DNA of 64,000 nucleotides from RSA9 sp036381195 (GTDB lineage Bacteria > Gemmatimonadota > Gemmatimonadetes > Longimicrobiales > RSA9): the NCBI GenBank assembly GCA_036381195.1, contig DASVDH010000009.1, forward strand, positions 1 through 64,000, given 5' to 3'. The number at the start of each line of letters is the position of its first letter. Position 1 is the stretch's first letter. Below are positions 35,961-44,421 of the stretch, in pieces. Position numbers and translations under genes: made by a program. The notes beneath the pieces are model-generated. The model was not told the origin of the DNA. It saw nothing but the letters and a program-made list of their open reading frames with translations, and ran no database searches.

Positions 35961-36482
35961 TCAGCGATCCCCCGCCGCGATGTCCGGATCCGGGCGGCTC
36001 TCCGTCTCGTCGATCAGATCCTCGCCACCCTGCGGCGCGGCGAGGTCTTCCAGCCCCGGCTCGACGTTCAGGTGGCTCATTCCGTCCGTCGGCTCGTGCG
36101 CGCGCTCATCCGCATCCGGCGGGATGACCTCGCCCGCCTGCGGCGCGATCGCCGCCGCGCGCATCGCGTCCTCGACCGGCCCCGGCCGGCCGTAGACCGC
36201 CTGCGGCGGCTGCCGGAGCGCCGCCTGCGCCGCGTCGATCCACGGCTCCGCCTTCGTCGCCATCGCGCGCACGACCGCGATCGCCTGCGCCATCCGCCCG
36301 CCGATCGTCGTCAGCGCGACGAGGACGCCCGCCGCGCCCGCCGTCGCCGTCGCCGTGTCATTCTGCTCGACCGCCGCGACGATCGCGCCTACCGCGCTGA
36401 CGAGCGTCACGACCAGCCCGACATACGTCCCGAGCCCCGCCGACACCTTCGGTGCCTCGACCGGCTTCTCCTGCTCTCCCAT
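35961..36482 (-). CDS. Holin candidate, two transmembrane helices, 173 aa
   Basis: The start at 36482 follows GGGAGGACCCC. Two hydrophobic segments are visible, about 17-40 (YVGLVVTLVSAVGAIVAAVE) and 46-70 (GAAGVLVALTTIGGRMAQAI). A long Pro/Glu/Asp-rich soluble tail follows. It lies one base from the endolysin gene, the usual place for a holin. Typical small holins have shorter tails. Confidence 0.65.
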   Translation of the reverse strand: MGEQEKPVEAPKVSAGLGTYVGLVVTLVSAVGAIVAAVEQNDTATATAGAAGVLVALTTIGGRMAQAIAVVRAMATKAEPWIDAAQAALRQPPQAVYGRPGPVEDAMRAAAIAPQAGEVIPPDADERAHEPTDGMSHLNVEPGLEDLAAPQGGEDLIDETESRPDPDIAAGDR

Positions 36483-36545
36483 GGGGTCCTCCCGGAGTTG
36501 AGTCAACGCCCGAGGAGGCTACGCCCGCCCCCGGAAGGAACCCGG

Positions 36546-36944
36546 CTACAGGCTCTCGCCAGATCCGGGCAGCTCCCGCTGCGCAGCGGCGCGCCGCTCA
36601 GCCTCCGCCGCCGCCGCCTCCTCCCGCTCGTCGAGCGCGGCCCGGACGATGTCGCGCTGCTCGGCGGCGACCGTCTCCGGGTCCTTGTCCGCCCAGCGCT
36701 CGTCGTGGGCCGCGAAGACGAAGCTCTCGACGCCCTCGTAGCCGATCCGCGCAAGCTCCGTCAGCGGGTCGCCGATCCCGACGCGGACGGTCCGCCCGTC
36801 CTCGCCCTCCACGTCCTCATACTCGGCATACACCAGCTCATCGTTCTCGACGATCGGCTGCTCCGCGAAGACCTCGACGCCGACGGTCAGGCGGTAGACG
36901 CCCTGGTCCGTGTCGTGCACGTGCTCGAGGATGACCCGACTCAC
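36546..36944 (-). CDS. Hypothetical protein downstream of the tail fibre, 132 aa
   Basis: The first 75 residues are strand-rich and acidic (RLTVGVEVFAEQPIVENDEL, YAEYEDVEGEDGRTVRVGIG). The rest is a charged helix (RAALDEREEAAAAEAERRAA). The start overlaps the fibre stop by four bases. It may be a fibre-assembly chaperone by position, which is common for small genes after fibre genes. No motif confirms this. Confidence 0.55.
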   Translation of the reverse strand: MSRVILEHVHDTDQGVYRLTVGVEVFAEQPIVENDELVYAEYEDVEGEDGRTVRVGIGDPLTELARIGYEGVESFVFAAHDERWADKDPETVAAEQRDIVRAALDEREEAAAAEAERRAAAQRELPGSGESL

Positions 36945-37954
36945 TTGATCCTCACGAGGTAGTTCATGACGATGTGCGCGGACGCGTCGAGCGGGCCGTT
37001 CGTATCGCCGACCGCGCCCGTCAGCCCGTGGCCGTGGGCACCAGCCAACTTGGTGATGAGCCAGTCAAAGCCGAGATTCGGTGCCCCACTCGGCCAGACG
37101 GTCATAGAACCGTCGCCACCACCATGCTGTCCACCGGCATATCCGGGCACGTCGATGGTGTGCTGGTGCGCGCCGCCACTGACAACCGCCGCCGTCCCGA
37201 GGCCGTGCCGATGCTTGATCTTGCGACTCGCGACGGGAAGCCCGTCGTTCGCTCCGAGCGTCGTGACCTCCGCGTGCGTCCCCCGGCCCACGGCCACGCG
37301 GCCCTGGCGGTCCGGGACGCGGACCATGTTCCCGCCGGGGTCAACGCCGCCGTTATACGAGTGGCCAGCGCGGGTGAAGAAGTCCGGGTGCGCCGTCCGG
37401 TCGATCAGCCGCCCGTCCGCGAAGACGAACTGCCCCCCCGGAGGCTCCGATACCCCCGCGTACTCGACCACGCCGCCGATCGGCACCTCGGCGACCTGGG
37501 GCGCATCGCCGTCGCCGACGGTCTGCGTCAGCTGCGTGATCTTCGCGCCGTCCCAGACCGCCTCGCCGACCTTCCGGAAGTACTCGGCGACTCCCGCCTC
37601 GACCGCAGGCTCCTGCCCCGTTGGGGCGTACCGGAGCACGAACGCGTAGTCCGTATGGTCCGTATTCGGCTCCGGGAGGTTGTCAACGAGCTGCGGCCCC
37701 GTGCCGACGAACACGTCGTAGAGGCCCGCCGCGCCGCCGGGATGCGCGCGGTTCGTCGGGGCCGTGTTCCAGCGCCACCAGCCGTCGACCGAGATGGCGG
37801 CGCGCAGCTCCCCCGCGCCCGCCGGGACCTCAACCGCCGTTTCTGAGCCGGGGACGAACCGGAGCTTGAAGTTCCAGACCCCCCCGAACAGGAACCCGTC
37901 GAGCGCGTTGGCCCACCAGGACGGGAGAACTTCGCGACGAGCGAACTGCTTCAC
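36941..37954 (-). CDS. Tail fibre protein with collar domain, 337 aa
   Basis: The last 180 residues are a phage tail-collar domain: PIGGVVEYAGVSEPPGGQFV, FADGRLIDRTAHPDFFTRAG, VRVPDRQGRVAVGRGT and a series of His residues (KHRHGLG, GGAHQHTIDV, GAHGHGLTG) that may bind metal in a trimeric tip. The N-terminal half (KLRFVPGSETAVEVPAGAGE, DGWWRWNTAPTN) probably attaches to the baseplate. It is one of two collar-type fibres in the window, 2.5 kb apart. Confidence 0.8.
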   Translation of the reverse strand: MKQFARREVLPSWWANALDGFLFGGVWNFKLRFVPGSETAVEVPAGAGELRAAISVDGWWRWNTAPTNRAHPGGAAGLYDVFVGTGPQLVDNLPEPNTDHTDYAFVLRYAPTGQEPAVEAGVAEYFRKVGEAVWDGAKITQLTQTVGDGDAPQVAEVPIGGVVEYAGVSEPPGGQFVFADGRLIDRTAHPDFFTRAGHSYNGGVDPGGNMVRVPDRQGRVAVGRGTHAEVTTLGANDGLPVASRKIKHRHGLGTAAVVSGGAHQHTIDVPGYAGGQHGGGDGSMTVWPSGAPNLGFDWLITKLAGAHGHGLTGAVGDTNGPLDASAHIVMNYLVRIK

Positions 37955-37989
37955 GTCGGCGAGTCTACGTCAGGACCGGAGCGGAACCC

Positions 37990-38550
37990 TCAGCCGAGCA
38001 GGCCCTCATCCAGTAGATCCTCATCGAGGACGAAGCCGCCCTCGAACTGCGTCTCGATATCCAGGTGCGTCTCGATGACGCCCCGGATCATCCGCTCGTA
38101 GCGCTCGTACAGGTCGCCCGCCGGGAGCGTCGGGAGGTAGAAGCGGACAACCCCCGGCGGAGGACTCGTCGGCACGGCGGGATCGTGCTCCTCATAGGTC
38201 CACCCCGGCCCGATCAGGCGCGTGATCGCGCCCTCCTGGTCGAGGCCCGTCATGCGGACCCGGAGCCGCCGGATCGAGGCGACGACCGCATCGCGCCGCT
38301 GCTCGACCGTCCAGCCCGCCGGCGCGACCGTCAGCCGGAGCAGCTTCTCCCACCACGGCAGCCCCAGCTCCGTCGCCGTCAGCGGGCTGAACTGCGCCCG
38401 GACCTCCTCGATGCGCGTCCGCTTGCGCTCCTCCTCCCGCATGTAGCAGTGGATGACCGCGTGGATGTCAGGGTCGGTCCCGAGCGGGTGCGGCAGCTGG
38501 TCAAGCCACTCCTTCGCGAGCGGGTGGAGGAGGTCCGGGCGCGGAGCCAT
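37990..38550 (-). CDS. Baseplate/tail protein, DUF2313-like (gp48/YmfQ)
   Basis: The 186-residue product follows the gpJ-like gene with a one-base overlap. It has the usual plan of the family: WWEKLLRLTVAPAGWTVEQR, RDAVVASIRRLRVRMTGLDQ, EGAITRLIGPGWTYEE, VVRFYLPTLPAGDLYERYER. In Mu-like myophages this protein links the baseplate wedge to fibres. The position between gpJ-like and fibre genes fits. Confidence 0.75.
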   Translation of the reverse strand: MAPRPDLLHPLAKEWLDQLPHPLGTDPDIHAVIHCYMREEERKRTRIEEVRAQFSPLTATELGLPWWEKLLRLTVAPAGWTVEQRRDAVVASIRRLRVRMTGLDQEGAITRLIGPGWTYEEHDPAVPTSPPPGVVRFYLPTLPAGDLYERYERMIRGVIETHLDIETQFEGGFVLDEDLLDEGLLG

Positions 38551-39740
38551 CAGACCTCGCCCTCCACGAGGTCGAGCGGCTTGACGAGGACCGGCACGCG
38601 CGCCGGGTTCGCCGGGACGGGGACGTTCACCGCCGCGCCGTTGAGCGTGAGGCCGGAGAGGTCATGAACGCCGGGGATCGACGTGACGCGCCCCTCGACC
38701 TGCTTGATCACGACCTCCCCGCCCGACTCGACGCTCTCGACGTACGCCTCCACGGCGTCCGTGATCGCGTCGCCGAGCGCGACCGTGCCGCCGTAGCCGT
38801 CCCAGCTATACCCCGCCTCGAACTCCACGGTGCCCGCGACGACGATGTTTAGCGCCGCCGCCGTCTCGACCGTCACCTGCGCGCCGATCGTCACCTGCCC
38901 GTGGCCCTTCCCCGCGACCGGATCGAGGAAGTTCTGGAGGCCCGTGACCAGCTCCGCCGGGAGCGGCTGGCCGGCGCGGTCCGTGATGATGACCTTGACC
39001 GTGTTCGGGCCGTCCCAGAGCGGCACGACCGTCACCCGCCCGATCGCCGCCGAGTAGGCCCGCGAGACGATCTTGTACAGGCGGACGTTCCAGCCCCCCG
39101 GCTCGCCGCCGTAGACCTCGAGCAGGCGCTCCCGAAGCGCCTCATCCGTCTCCGTATCCTCGCCGCCGATCGTCTGATCCGCGTTGACCACGGAGACGCC
39201 CGCCAGCCCCGCGTCCTGCGAGAGAAGCGCCGTAATCGCGAGAGGCGCGACGTTCCCGGCGGACCCCGGCTCCGTCGCCCGGATCGGCAAATCGACGGTC
39301 CCGCCCGCCCCGACCACGCCTCCCACCGTGACCTCGTACTCGGGCGCGTCAGCGTCCGGCGTCGGCGGCTCAACACCAACCGGCGTGCCGGACGGGATGA
39401 CCGTGCCGACAGGCCCGCTGAACGTCACCACACCGCTCGCGTACTCCGCCGGGAGCCGCTGCACGTCCTGGACCTCCGCGTGGTCGTCAAGGTAGCTCTC
39501 CCACGCCCAGAGCGGGTGCGCGGCGGCGACAACCTCGTCCATCCGCTGGTAGCTCCGCGCGCTCTCCCGCACCCCCGGCTCCGTGACGACCTGGAAGAAC
39601 GACCCCTCGCGGGTGTCCGTCCACTGGTCCACCTGGTCGGGCGTGAGCCCCTCGTTCGCCCACTCGTTCCAGCGGGCGCGGATCGCCGCCTCAGTCTCCT
39701 CCGGGAACAGCGGCTCGAAGTCGTACGTATCGAGCGCCAC
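38550..39740 (-). CDS. Baseplate J-like protein (Mu gp47)
   Basis: The 396-residue product has gpJ-type features: WESYLDDHAEVQDVQRLPAE, YASGVVTFSGPVGTVIPSGT, then IRATEPGSAGNVAPLAITAL, DTETDEALRERLLEVYGGEP and VTVVPLWDGPNTVKVIITDR. It forms the baseplate wedge that triggers sheath contraction. Its presence proves a contractile-tail system. It is followed by the DUF2313-like gene, as in Mu. Confidence 0.92.
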   Translation of the reverse strand: MALDTYDFEPLFPEETEAAIRARWNEWANEGLTPDQVDQWTDTREGSFFQVVTEPGVRESARSYQRMDEVVAAAHPLWAWESYLDDHAEVQDVQRLPAEYASGVVTFSGPVGTVIPSGTPVGVEPPTPDADAPEYEVTVGGVVGAGGTVDLPIRATEPGSAGNVAPLAITALLSQDAGLAGVSVVNADQTIGGEDTETDEALRERLLEVYGGEPGGWNVRLYKIVSRAYSAAIGRVTVVPLWDGPNTVKVIITDRAGQPLPAELVTGLQNFLDPVAGKGHGQVTIGAQVTVETAAALNIVVAGTVEFEAGYSWDGYGGTVALGDAITDAVEAYVESVESGGEVVIKQVEGRVTSIPGVHDLSGLTLNGAAVNVPVPANPARVPVLVKPLDLVEGEV

Positions 39741-39743
39741 GTG

Positions 39744-40277
39744 CTAGCCCTCCCTCAGCTGTACAGGTCCGACGACCACGCGGTCGTCCTCATCGGTGAT
39801 GACCGCGAACGGCCCCACCAGGATCGTGTCCTCGATCAGCTGGACCGAGAGGCCGTCGACCTCCGCGATCCGATCGTGGACGAGCAGCGCCTCGCGCAGG
39901 CGCGCCGCCCAGTCCCCCGCCTCGATCAGCGCCTCCCGCCCGACGAGTCCGACCGGGCTATCCGGACGCTCTACGCCGAACTCGGCGCTGAAGACGGCGT
40001 GCGCGAGCCACGCCGAGTGCATCGCCATCATGCACCACTGGATCAGCGCGCCCTCACCGCGCGTCTCGGCCGGCGCGAGGCCGTGCCGCCGGAACCGCCC
40101 CGTCCCCGTCCAGTCGAAGTACCACGTCCGCCCGAGCGGGGTCGCCGCCTCCCCCTCGACCGGAGCGTCGAGCGGATCCTCGAGCGCGCTCGCCTCCGCC
40201 GCGTCGAGGTCCGCGTCCGGGGACAACTCGTCCTCGTCCACCGGCAGGAACGAGAAGTCGAAGCTGTCCGCGCTCAC
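39744..40277 (-). CDS. Baseplate protein, DUF2634/gp25-like
   Basis: The 177-residue product lies directly before the gpJ-like gene, the usual place of gp25/XkdS. WYFDWTGTGRFRRHGLAPAE, EGALIQWCMMAMHSAWLAHA, LVGREALIEAGDWAARLREA and IEDTILVGPFAVITDEDD fit DUF2634-like wedge proteins. The N-terminal 45 residues are acidic and probably flexible. Confidence 0.7.
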   Translation of the reverse strand: MSADSFDFSFLPVDEDELSPDADLDAAEASALEDPLDAPVEGEAATPLGRTWYFDWTGTGRFRRHGLAPAETRGEGALIQWCMMAMHSAWLAHAVFSAEFGVERPDSPVGLVGREALIEAGDWAARLREALLVHDRIAEVDGLSVQLIEDTILVGPFAVITDEDDRVVVGPVQLREG

Positions 40278-40477
40278 TGGATCCCCCAGCCGGTCATGAT
40301 CTGATCGCGCAGGTTGTTCGCGGCAGCGCCGAGGTCATGCTCACTGTGGAGGTCGCCGCTGCGGAACACGACCCGACCGTCGGGCGCGACAGCCTCGACG
40401 GAGATGGTGACCCGGTACTGGTCCGGGCCGATCGGCTCCCCGCACTGGTCGCAGATGTACGTGATGGTGCGCGTCAT
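40274..40477 (-). CDS. Small zinc-finger protein in the baseplate cluster, 67 aa
   Basis: The start at 40477 follows CGAGGAGC. YICDQCGEPIGPDQYRVTIS with one Cys pair and a later SGDLHSEHDLGAAANNLRDQ with His residues make a treble-clef-like zinc site. Proteins of this type occur in actinobacteria as small DUF7340-like entries; I cannot assign one with certainty. It overlaps the gp25-like start by four bases. Confidence 0.6.
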   Translation of the reverse strand: MTRTITYICDQCGEPIGPDQYRVTISVEAVAPDGRVVFRSGDLHSEHDLGAAANNLRDQIMTGWGIQ

Positions 40478-40490
40478 GGTGCTCCTCGGG

Positions 40491-41996
40491 TTAGCGGCTC
40501 CACGCCTTACCTTCGATCTGCAGGTGTTCGCGACCTTGGTAGTACGTCCACGTACCACCTTGGGTGTTTACGCTGATCCGCGCCGTATACGTGACTCCCG
40601 CAACGAGCTTGTAGACGTGATACGGGTGACGGGTGGTGTAGGGGTTCACGCCCGCGTTCTGGGTGATGATGTCCCGTGCGGCGAGCGTATCCCCGTCCGC
40701 GTCGGCGGGCGAGAGCAAAAGGCTGAAGTAGGCGTAGTGGTAGGCCGCGTCATTTTTGCTCACGTGGACGTGGCCGCTGACCTCCCACCAGCAGTCGACG
40801 GACGGCGTGTAGACCAGCTCGAGGACGTTGAATCCGTCGGCGGAGAGAACCTGACCATTGCTCACCGCGTTGTACAAGTTGCGAGCGCCGTAGGCCCGTT
40901 GGACGTCGATCAACAGCCCCTTCGGGACGGGAGTCGCCGGACCGGGAGGCCCCTGGATCGTCTGCGGGTCGATGATCGTAATCGACTTCGCCTTGATGAC
41001 CCACGCCATGACGACGTACGGCGGCATGTTGTTGTGCGCCGAGCCGCTGCCCGCGCTGCCCATGTGGCCCGTGTAGTCGATCGAGCCGGGACCGTAGAGG
41101 CCCGCCACCGCCCACCCCGAGTTACCCATCGCGACGTACTCGCCCCGGAACGTATGGCGATGCGGCGGCATCTCGCCCACGGTGAGCGCATGCGTCTCCG
41201 CGCCGCCCGTCGTGCCCTTCGCCTTCGCGCCCGCGCCGTAGACGAACTTGTCGCGCATGTCCGGCGGACGGAACATCTCCGAGACGGTGTTGACCTCCCA
41301 GAGCGCGTTCCCCGCCGCGACCTCATCGACCGCCGCCTGGTACAGCTGCGGGTAGTCGACACGCGATCGCCACTGCCCGTCGGCGAGGACGAAGTCATCG
41401 GGGATCACGGAGCGCGTCCACGCGATGGCCGTCCCGACCTTCATGCCGTCAAGGCCGGGAGCACCCTCCGGACCCTCCGGACCTTCCGGACCCTCCGGAC
41501 CCTCCGGCCCCGGCACGCCCTGCGGCCCCTGGATGCCCTGCTCGCCCTGCGGACCCTGGAGGCCCTGCGGACCCTGCTCGCCCTGCGGACCCTGCTGGCC
41601 GCGCGGGAGCGTCAGGCTCAGCTCGAACGCCCCCGGAGACGGCTCGGCAACAGACGCCGCCGCCTCCCCGCCAGCTGGTCCCGTCGTCACCTCCCCGATG
41701 CTCAGGTCAAAGTCGCCGCCGCCGCCCGGATCCGGCCCGGACGCCGCGCTGATCAGGTAGTCGCCGCCCTCCGCCCGCGACACCCAGACGAGGTCGCCGA
41801 CCGAGAGGCCCGCACTCTCGACGGCGTGCGCGACCTCTACGTCCTCGTCCTCTGCGTCGAGGACCAGTCCGCCCGCCACGACGATGAGCGGGTTGACGGA
41901 CGTGACCTCCGCCCGGAACTGCGGCGGGTTGACATCCTCGACCGTCTCCGCCGTAACCCCGCGCAGGCGCTCCGCAACCTGATCCCAGACCCGCAC
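40491..41996 (-). CDS. Tail fibre with collagen-like repeat and collar domain, 501 aa
   Basis: Residues 1-130 contain an OB-like baseplate-attachment part (AEVTSVNPLIVVAGGLVLDA, VGDLVWVSRAEGGDYLISAA). Residues about 132-183 are Gly-X-Y repeats (GPQGEQGPQGLQGPQGEQG, GPEGPEGPEGPEG) that should form a collagen-like triple helix. A collar domain follows (DDFVLADGQWRSRVDYPQLY, RDKFVYGAGA, PPHRHTFRGEY). The last 150 residues form a second, beta-rich tip (YHVYKLVAGVTYTARISVNT). It is a likely receptor-binding fibre. The repeat is prone to length change. Confidence 0.82.
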   Translation of the reverse strand: MRVWDQVAERLRGVTAETVEDVNPPQFRAEVTSVNPLIVVAGGLVLDAEDEDVEVAHAVESAGLSVGDLVWVSRAEGGDYLISAASGPDPGGGGDFDLSIGEVTTGPAGGEAAASVAEPSPGAFELSLTLPRGQQGPQGEQGPQGLQGPQGEQGIQGPQGVPGPEGPEGPEGPEGPEGAPGLDGMKVGTAIAWTRSVIPDDFVLADGQWRSRVDYPQLYQAAVDEVAAGNALWEVNTVSEMFRPPDMRDKFVYGAGAKAKGTTGGAETHALTVGEMPPHRHTFRGEYVAMGNSGWAVAGLYGPGSIDYTGHMGSAGSGSAHNNMPPYVVMAWVIKAKSITIIDPQTIQGPPGPATPVPKGLLIDVQRAYGARNLYNAVSNGQVLSADGFNVLELVYTPSVDCWWEVSGHVHVSKNDAAYHYAYFSLLLSPADADGDTLAARDIITQNAGVNPYTTRHPYHVYKLVAGVTYTARISVNTQGGTWTYYQGREHLQIEGKAWSR

Positions 41997-41997
41997 C

Positions 41998-42354
41998 CTA
42001 GATCACCTCGACGAGCGCGTCAACGCTCTCCCGCGTGAGCAGGTCGAGCTTGAAGAACGCGGGCCGGGAGAGGCTCAGGTCAGTCGGCACGTCCGCCCCG
42101 CCGACGCAGAAGACGAACACCTCCCGCCCCCCGACACTGAGCCGGAGGATGTCGCCGACCAGCTCCTCCGGGCCGTCCACGTCGTACGGACCGCCCGAGC
42201 GGGCCACGGCGAACGCCCCGACCTCCGGGTGAGTCGTCGCGACGTGCCAACCCACGTCGACACGGCCGAGCGTCCGTGACGGGACCGCCCCGAGCAACGC
42301 CTGGGACTCTGCCCACGCCCGCCGCGCGTTCAAGACCTCCAGCTCAGGAATCGC
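41998..42354 (-). CDS. Conserved phage baseplate-region protein, 118 aa
   Basis: A GTG start at 42354 overlaps the hub gene by 11 bases. The product reads IPELEVLNARRAWAESQALL, GAVPSRTLGRVDVGWHVATT, GDILRLSVGGREVFVFCVGG and ADVPTDLSLSRPAFFKLDLL, a pattern I know from uncharacterised proteins next to phage baseplate hubs in actinobacteria. It is probably a small structural or assembly protein of the baseplate. Confidence 0.65.
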   Translation of the reverse strand, partial: AIPELEVLNARRAWAESQALLGAVPSRTLGRVDVGWHVATTHPEVGAFAVARSGGPYDVDGPEELVGDILRLSVGGREVFVFCVGGADVPTDLSLSRPAFFKLDLLTRESVDALVEVI

Positions 42355-43585
42355 CACGCCGCCGCTTCCCCCTCTCTCGCTTCTTGCGCTCCCGCGCCTC
42401 CTTTTCCCGGCGCTCCCGATCCTTGACAAACGGGTCCTCCTGGATGAACCCGAAGTCGGTCGTGTACTCGCCGCCGCCGGAGACGTGGTGATGCACGTCC
42501 GTCGTAAAGACGTACGTCCGATCGCGAATCTCGTCCGTCCCGCCGTGCCACCCCGGCTCCTTGCTCAGGTAGCGCATGCCCTCCCCGCGCCGGATGAACG
42601 GGATGCCCGGCGTCGAGACGCGGCCCTGCCGCTTGACCCGGATCTTCTTCGCGAGGTCCCGCCGCGCCCGGAGCTTGAGGTCCCGGTGCGAGCGGACGCG
42701 CCCGTAATCCTTCTCCTCGGGGATGTAGCCGAACCGCCTCACGATCGCGCGACGGTACTCCGTGTGTCGGACCTTCTTCGCGCCCTTGCCCTTCCCGATC
42801 CGGCCCTTCGCGATGATCACCGTCACCGGGCGCTCCGCCTGCGTCTCCTCCAGCTCGACGCCCTCGATCGCCGCGCCGAGCGTGTAGAGGATCCGGTTGC
42901 GCCGGTACGGCACGACCTCAAGCTTCCCGTCGCGCATGCGGATGAAGAACCGCCGGCCAGACTTGTCCCGCTCGTGCGCCCACGCCTTCTTGATCACGTC
43001 GAGCGCCGAGCCGGTCAGCTCGAGCTTGTCCATCCGGTGTCGCGCCTCCGGCAACGACCGGATCTTGACGCCCTCCCGGCGGCAGACCTCCCGCGTGACC
43101 TCCGCCGCGTTCCAGCCCTTCTTGCGCCGCTTCGTCTTCCGGAACGACCACTTGCGCTTGCTCCGCCGGAGGCCGACAAGGTCATCCTTGAGGTCCACCT
43201 CGATCGTCCCCTCGATCGGGTCGACCCTCGGGCGAGAGCAACGCATCGTCCACAGCTCGTACCAGCGGCCCGCGTGCCGGACGTGGCAGCGGATCCGGTA
43301 GCCCGTCCCGATGACGAGGCTGCGCGGGTCATCCGCGTCCGGCCGGCGGAGCGTCACCGCGCCGGTCAGAACGCTCTCCTCGTCCGACCACGAGAAGTCC
43401 GTCACGAAGGAGTCGAGATTGATCCGCCGCGTCCGCCCGCCCCGGATCAGCGTGAGCTTGAACTCAAAGTCGCCCGGACGAACGTCCTTCAGGCGGTTGC
43501 GATAGAACCGGCTGAGCTGCGGCCGGCGGGCCTTGCTCTTAGCCCTCCGCTCCTCCCGCCCGGACCTGTCACGCCGCCTGGCCAC
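42344..43585 (-). CDS. Baseplate hub protein, XkdQ/gpD-like
   Basis: The 413-residue product lies between the LysM protein and the baseplate wedge genes, where XkdQ/YqbQ lies in PBSX-like myophages. DSFVTDFSWSDEESVLTGAV, YRIRCHVRHAGRWYELWTMR, DDLVGLRRSKRKWSFRKTKR, WNAAEVTREVCRREGVKIRS and LDVIKKAWAHERDKSGRRFF match the hub pattern. Both ends are extremely basic (MARRRDRSGREERRAKSKAR, EREKEAR-like C-terminus). Confidence 0.8.
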   Translation of the reverse strand: MARRRDRSGREERRAKSKARRPQLSRFYRNRLKDVRPGDFEFKLTLIRGGRTRRINLDSFVTDFSWSDEESVLTGAVTLRRPDADDPRSLVIGTGYRIRCHVRHAGRWYELWTMRCSRPRVDPIEGTIEVDLKDDLVGLRRSKRKWSFRKTKRRKKGWNAAEVTREVCRREGVKIRSLPEARHRMDKLELTGSALDVIKKAWAHERDKSGRRFFIRMRDGKLEVVPYRRNRILYTLGAAIEGVELEETQAERPVTVIIAKGRIGKGKGAKKVRHTEYRRAIVRRFGYIPEEKDYGRVRSHRDLKLRARRDLAKKIRVKRQGRVSTPGIPFIRRGEGMRYLSKEPGWHGGTDEIRDRTYVFTTDVHHHVSGGGEYTTDFGFIQEDPFVKDRERREKEARERKKRERGKRRRGDS

Positions 43586-44333
43586 GTGCCCTCGCGTCCT
43601 CCCGAGCGGCGCTGATCGACAGGCCGATGTTGTCGGGAGCCTCCGGGATCTTGATGTACGAGCCGACCTTCCAACGCGGGTGCTTCCAGAGACGCGTCGA
43701 CGCGCCCCACTTGTGCATCCCGTTCGCGCGGCCGATATGCGCCCAGCCGGAGTATGAGCCGTAATAGTCGAAGCTCAGGCTCTCCAGCGTGTCCGTGTTC
43801 GTGATCTTGTGCTTCGTCGGGAGCCGCCGCCCGCGCAGGCCCGCGCCCGCCGTCCGCCGAGAGGCCGTCAGCCGCCGGAACTCGCTGATGCCGATCTGCC
43901 AGTAGCGCGTGTCCGCCTCACCCGGCTTCAGCGTCCGCCGGAGGCTCCGGATCGTCGCGAACATCCGCAGCTCCTCCGGCCCGCCCCACTGCACGGTCGC
44001 GGTCAGCTCGAACGGCGTCCGACTCCGCGCGATCGCGCTCAGGACCCGGCGCGCCTCCTGCGGATCGACGTACTGGATGAGGTACGGCCAGTCCCAGTCG
44101 ATCGTCAGCGTCTCCAGGTCCGTCGTCCGCAGCTGCCGCGCCGTCACCGGCCCCTGCGCGGGAACGCTGAACTGCCCCGCCCGATGCGTCTGGAACTCGC
44201 GGTGCTCGAACGTCTCCTCGAAGGAGAACTCCCCGACGACGACCGGCAGGTAGAGCGGCATGCTCAGGACGCCCTTCGCCGTATACCCCTCCATCCGCGA
44301 GAAGCGGACCCGCAGCCCCCGGCCCCTAGCCAT
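43569..44333 (-). CDS. LysM-containing baseplate protein, XkdP/gp53-like
   Basis: The C-terminal 75 residues form a LysM-like module: KITNTDTLESLSFDYYGSYS, GWAHIGRANGMHK and WKVGSYIKIPE. LysM modules bind glycan; in myophage baseplates they join hub and tube. The N-terminal part (VVVGEFSFEETFEHREFQTH, IDWDWPYLIQYVDPQEARRV) fits XkdP-type proteins. It overlaps the small zinc gene by eight bases. Confidence 0.8.
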   Translation of the reverse strand: MARGRGLRVRFSRMEGYTAKGVLSMPLYLPVVVGEFSFEETFEHREFQTHRAGQFSVPAQGPVTARQLRTTDLETLTIDWDWPYLIQYVDPQEARRVLSAIARSRTPFELTATVQWGGPEELRMFATIRSLRRTLKPGEADTRYWQIGISEFRRLTASRRTAGAGLRGRRLPTKHKITNTDTLESLSFDYYGSYSGWAHIGRANGMHKWGASTRLWKHPRWKVGSYIKIPEAPDNIGLSISAAREDARARGQAA

Positions 44334-44421
44334 TGATCGCCCTCACCTTCTTGGCCTCGTGCGGGCAGGCCGGGAACTCGGCGAGCGGCTTCTCCTTGAG
44401 ACACTTCGCGCAGCGCCTCAT
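44326..44421 (-). CDS. Tiny zinc-ribbon-like protein after the tape measure, 31 aa
   Basis: ATG at 44421 overlaps the tape-measure stop (ATGA), and the TAG at 44326 lies inside the LysM gene start. The product MRRCAKCLKEKPLAEFPACP, HEAKKVRAING holds C-x2-C and C-x-H spaced for one zinc ion. Small CxxC proteins at this place occur in several actinophages to my knowledge. Translation is likely because of the perfect double overlap. Confidence 0.65.
   Translation of the reverse strand: MRRCAKCLKEKPLAEFPACPHEAKKVRAING

Noticed and set aside
41460..41600. Short tandem repeats that could suggest a CRISPR array or satellite
   Set aside because: They are Gly-X-Y codons of the collagen-like fibre shaft, in frame and without spacers. 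No CRISPR-like direct repeat with unique spacers is seen anywhere.
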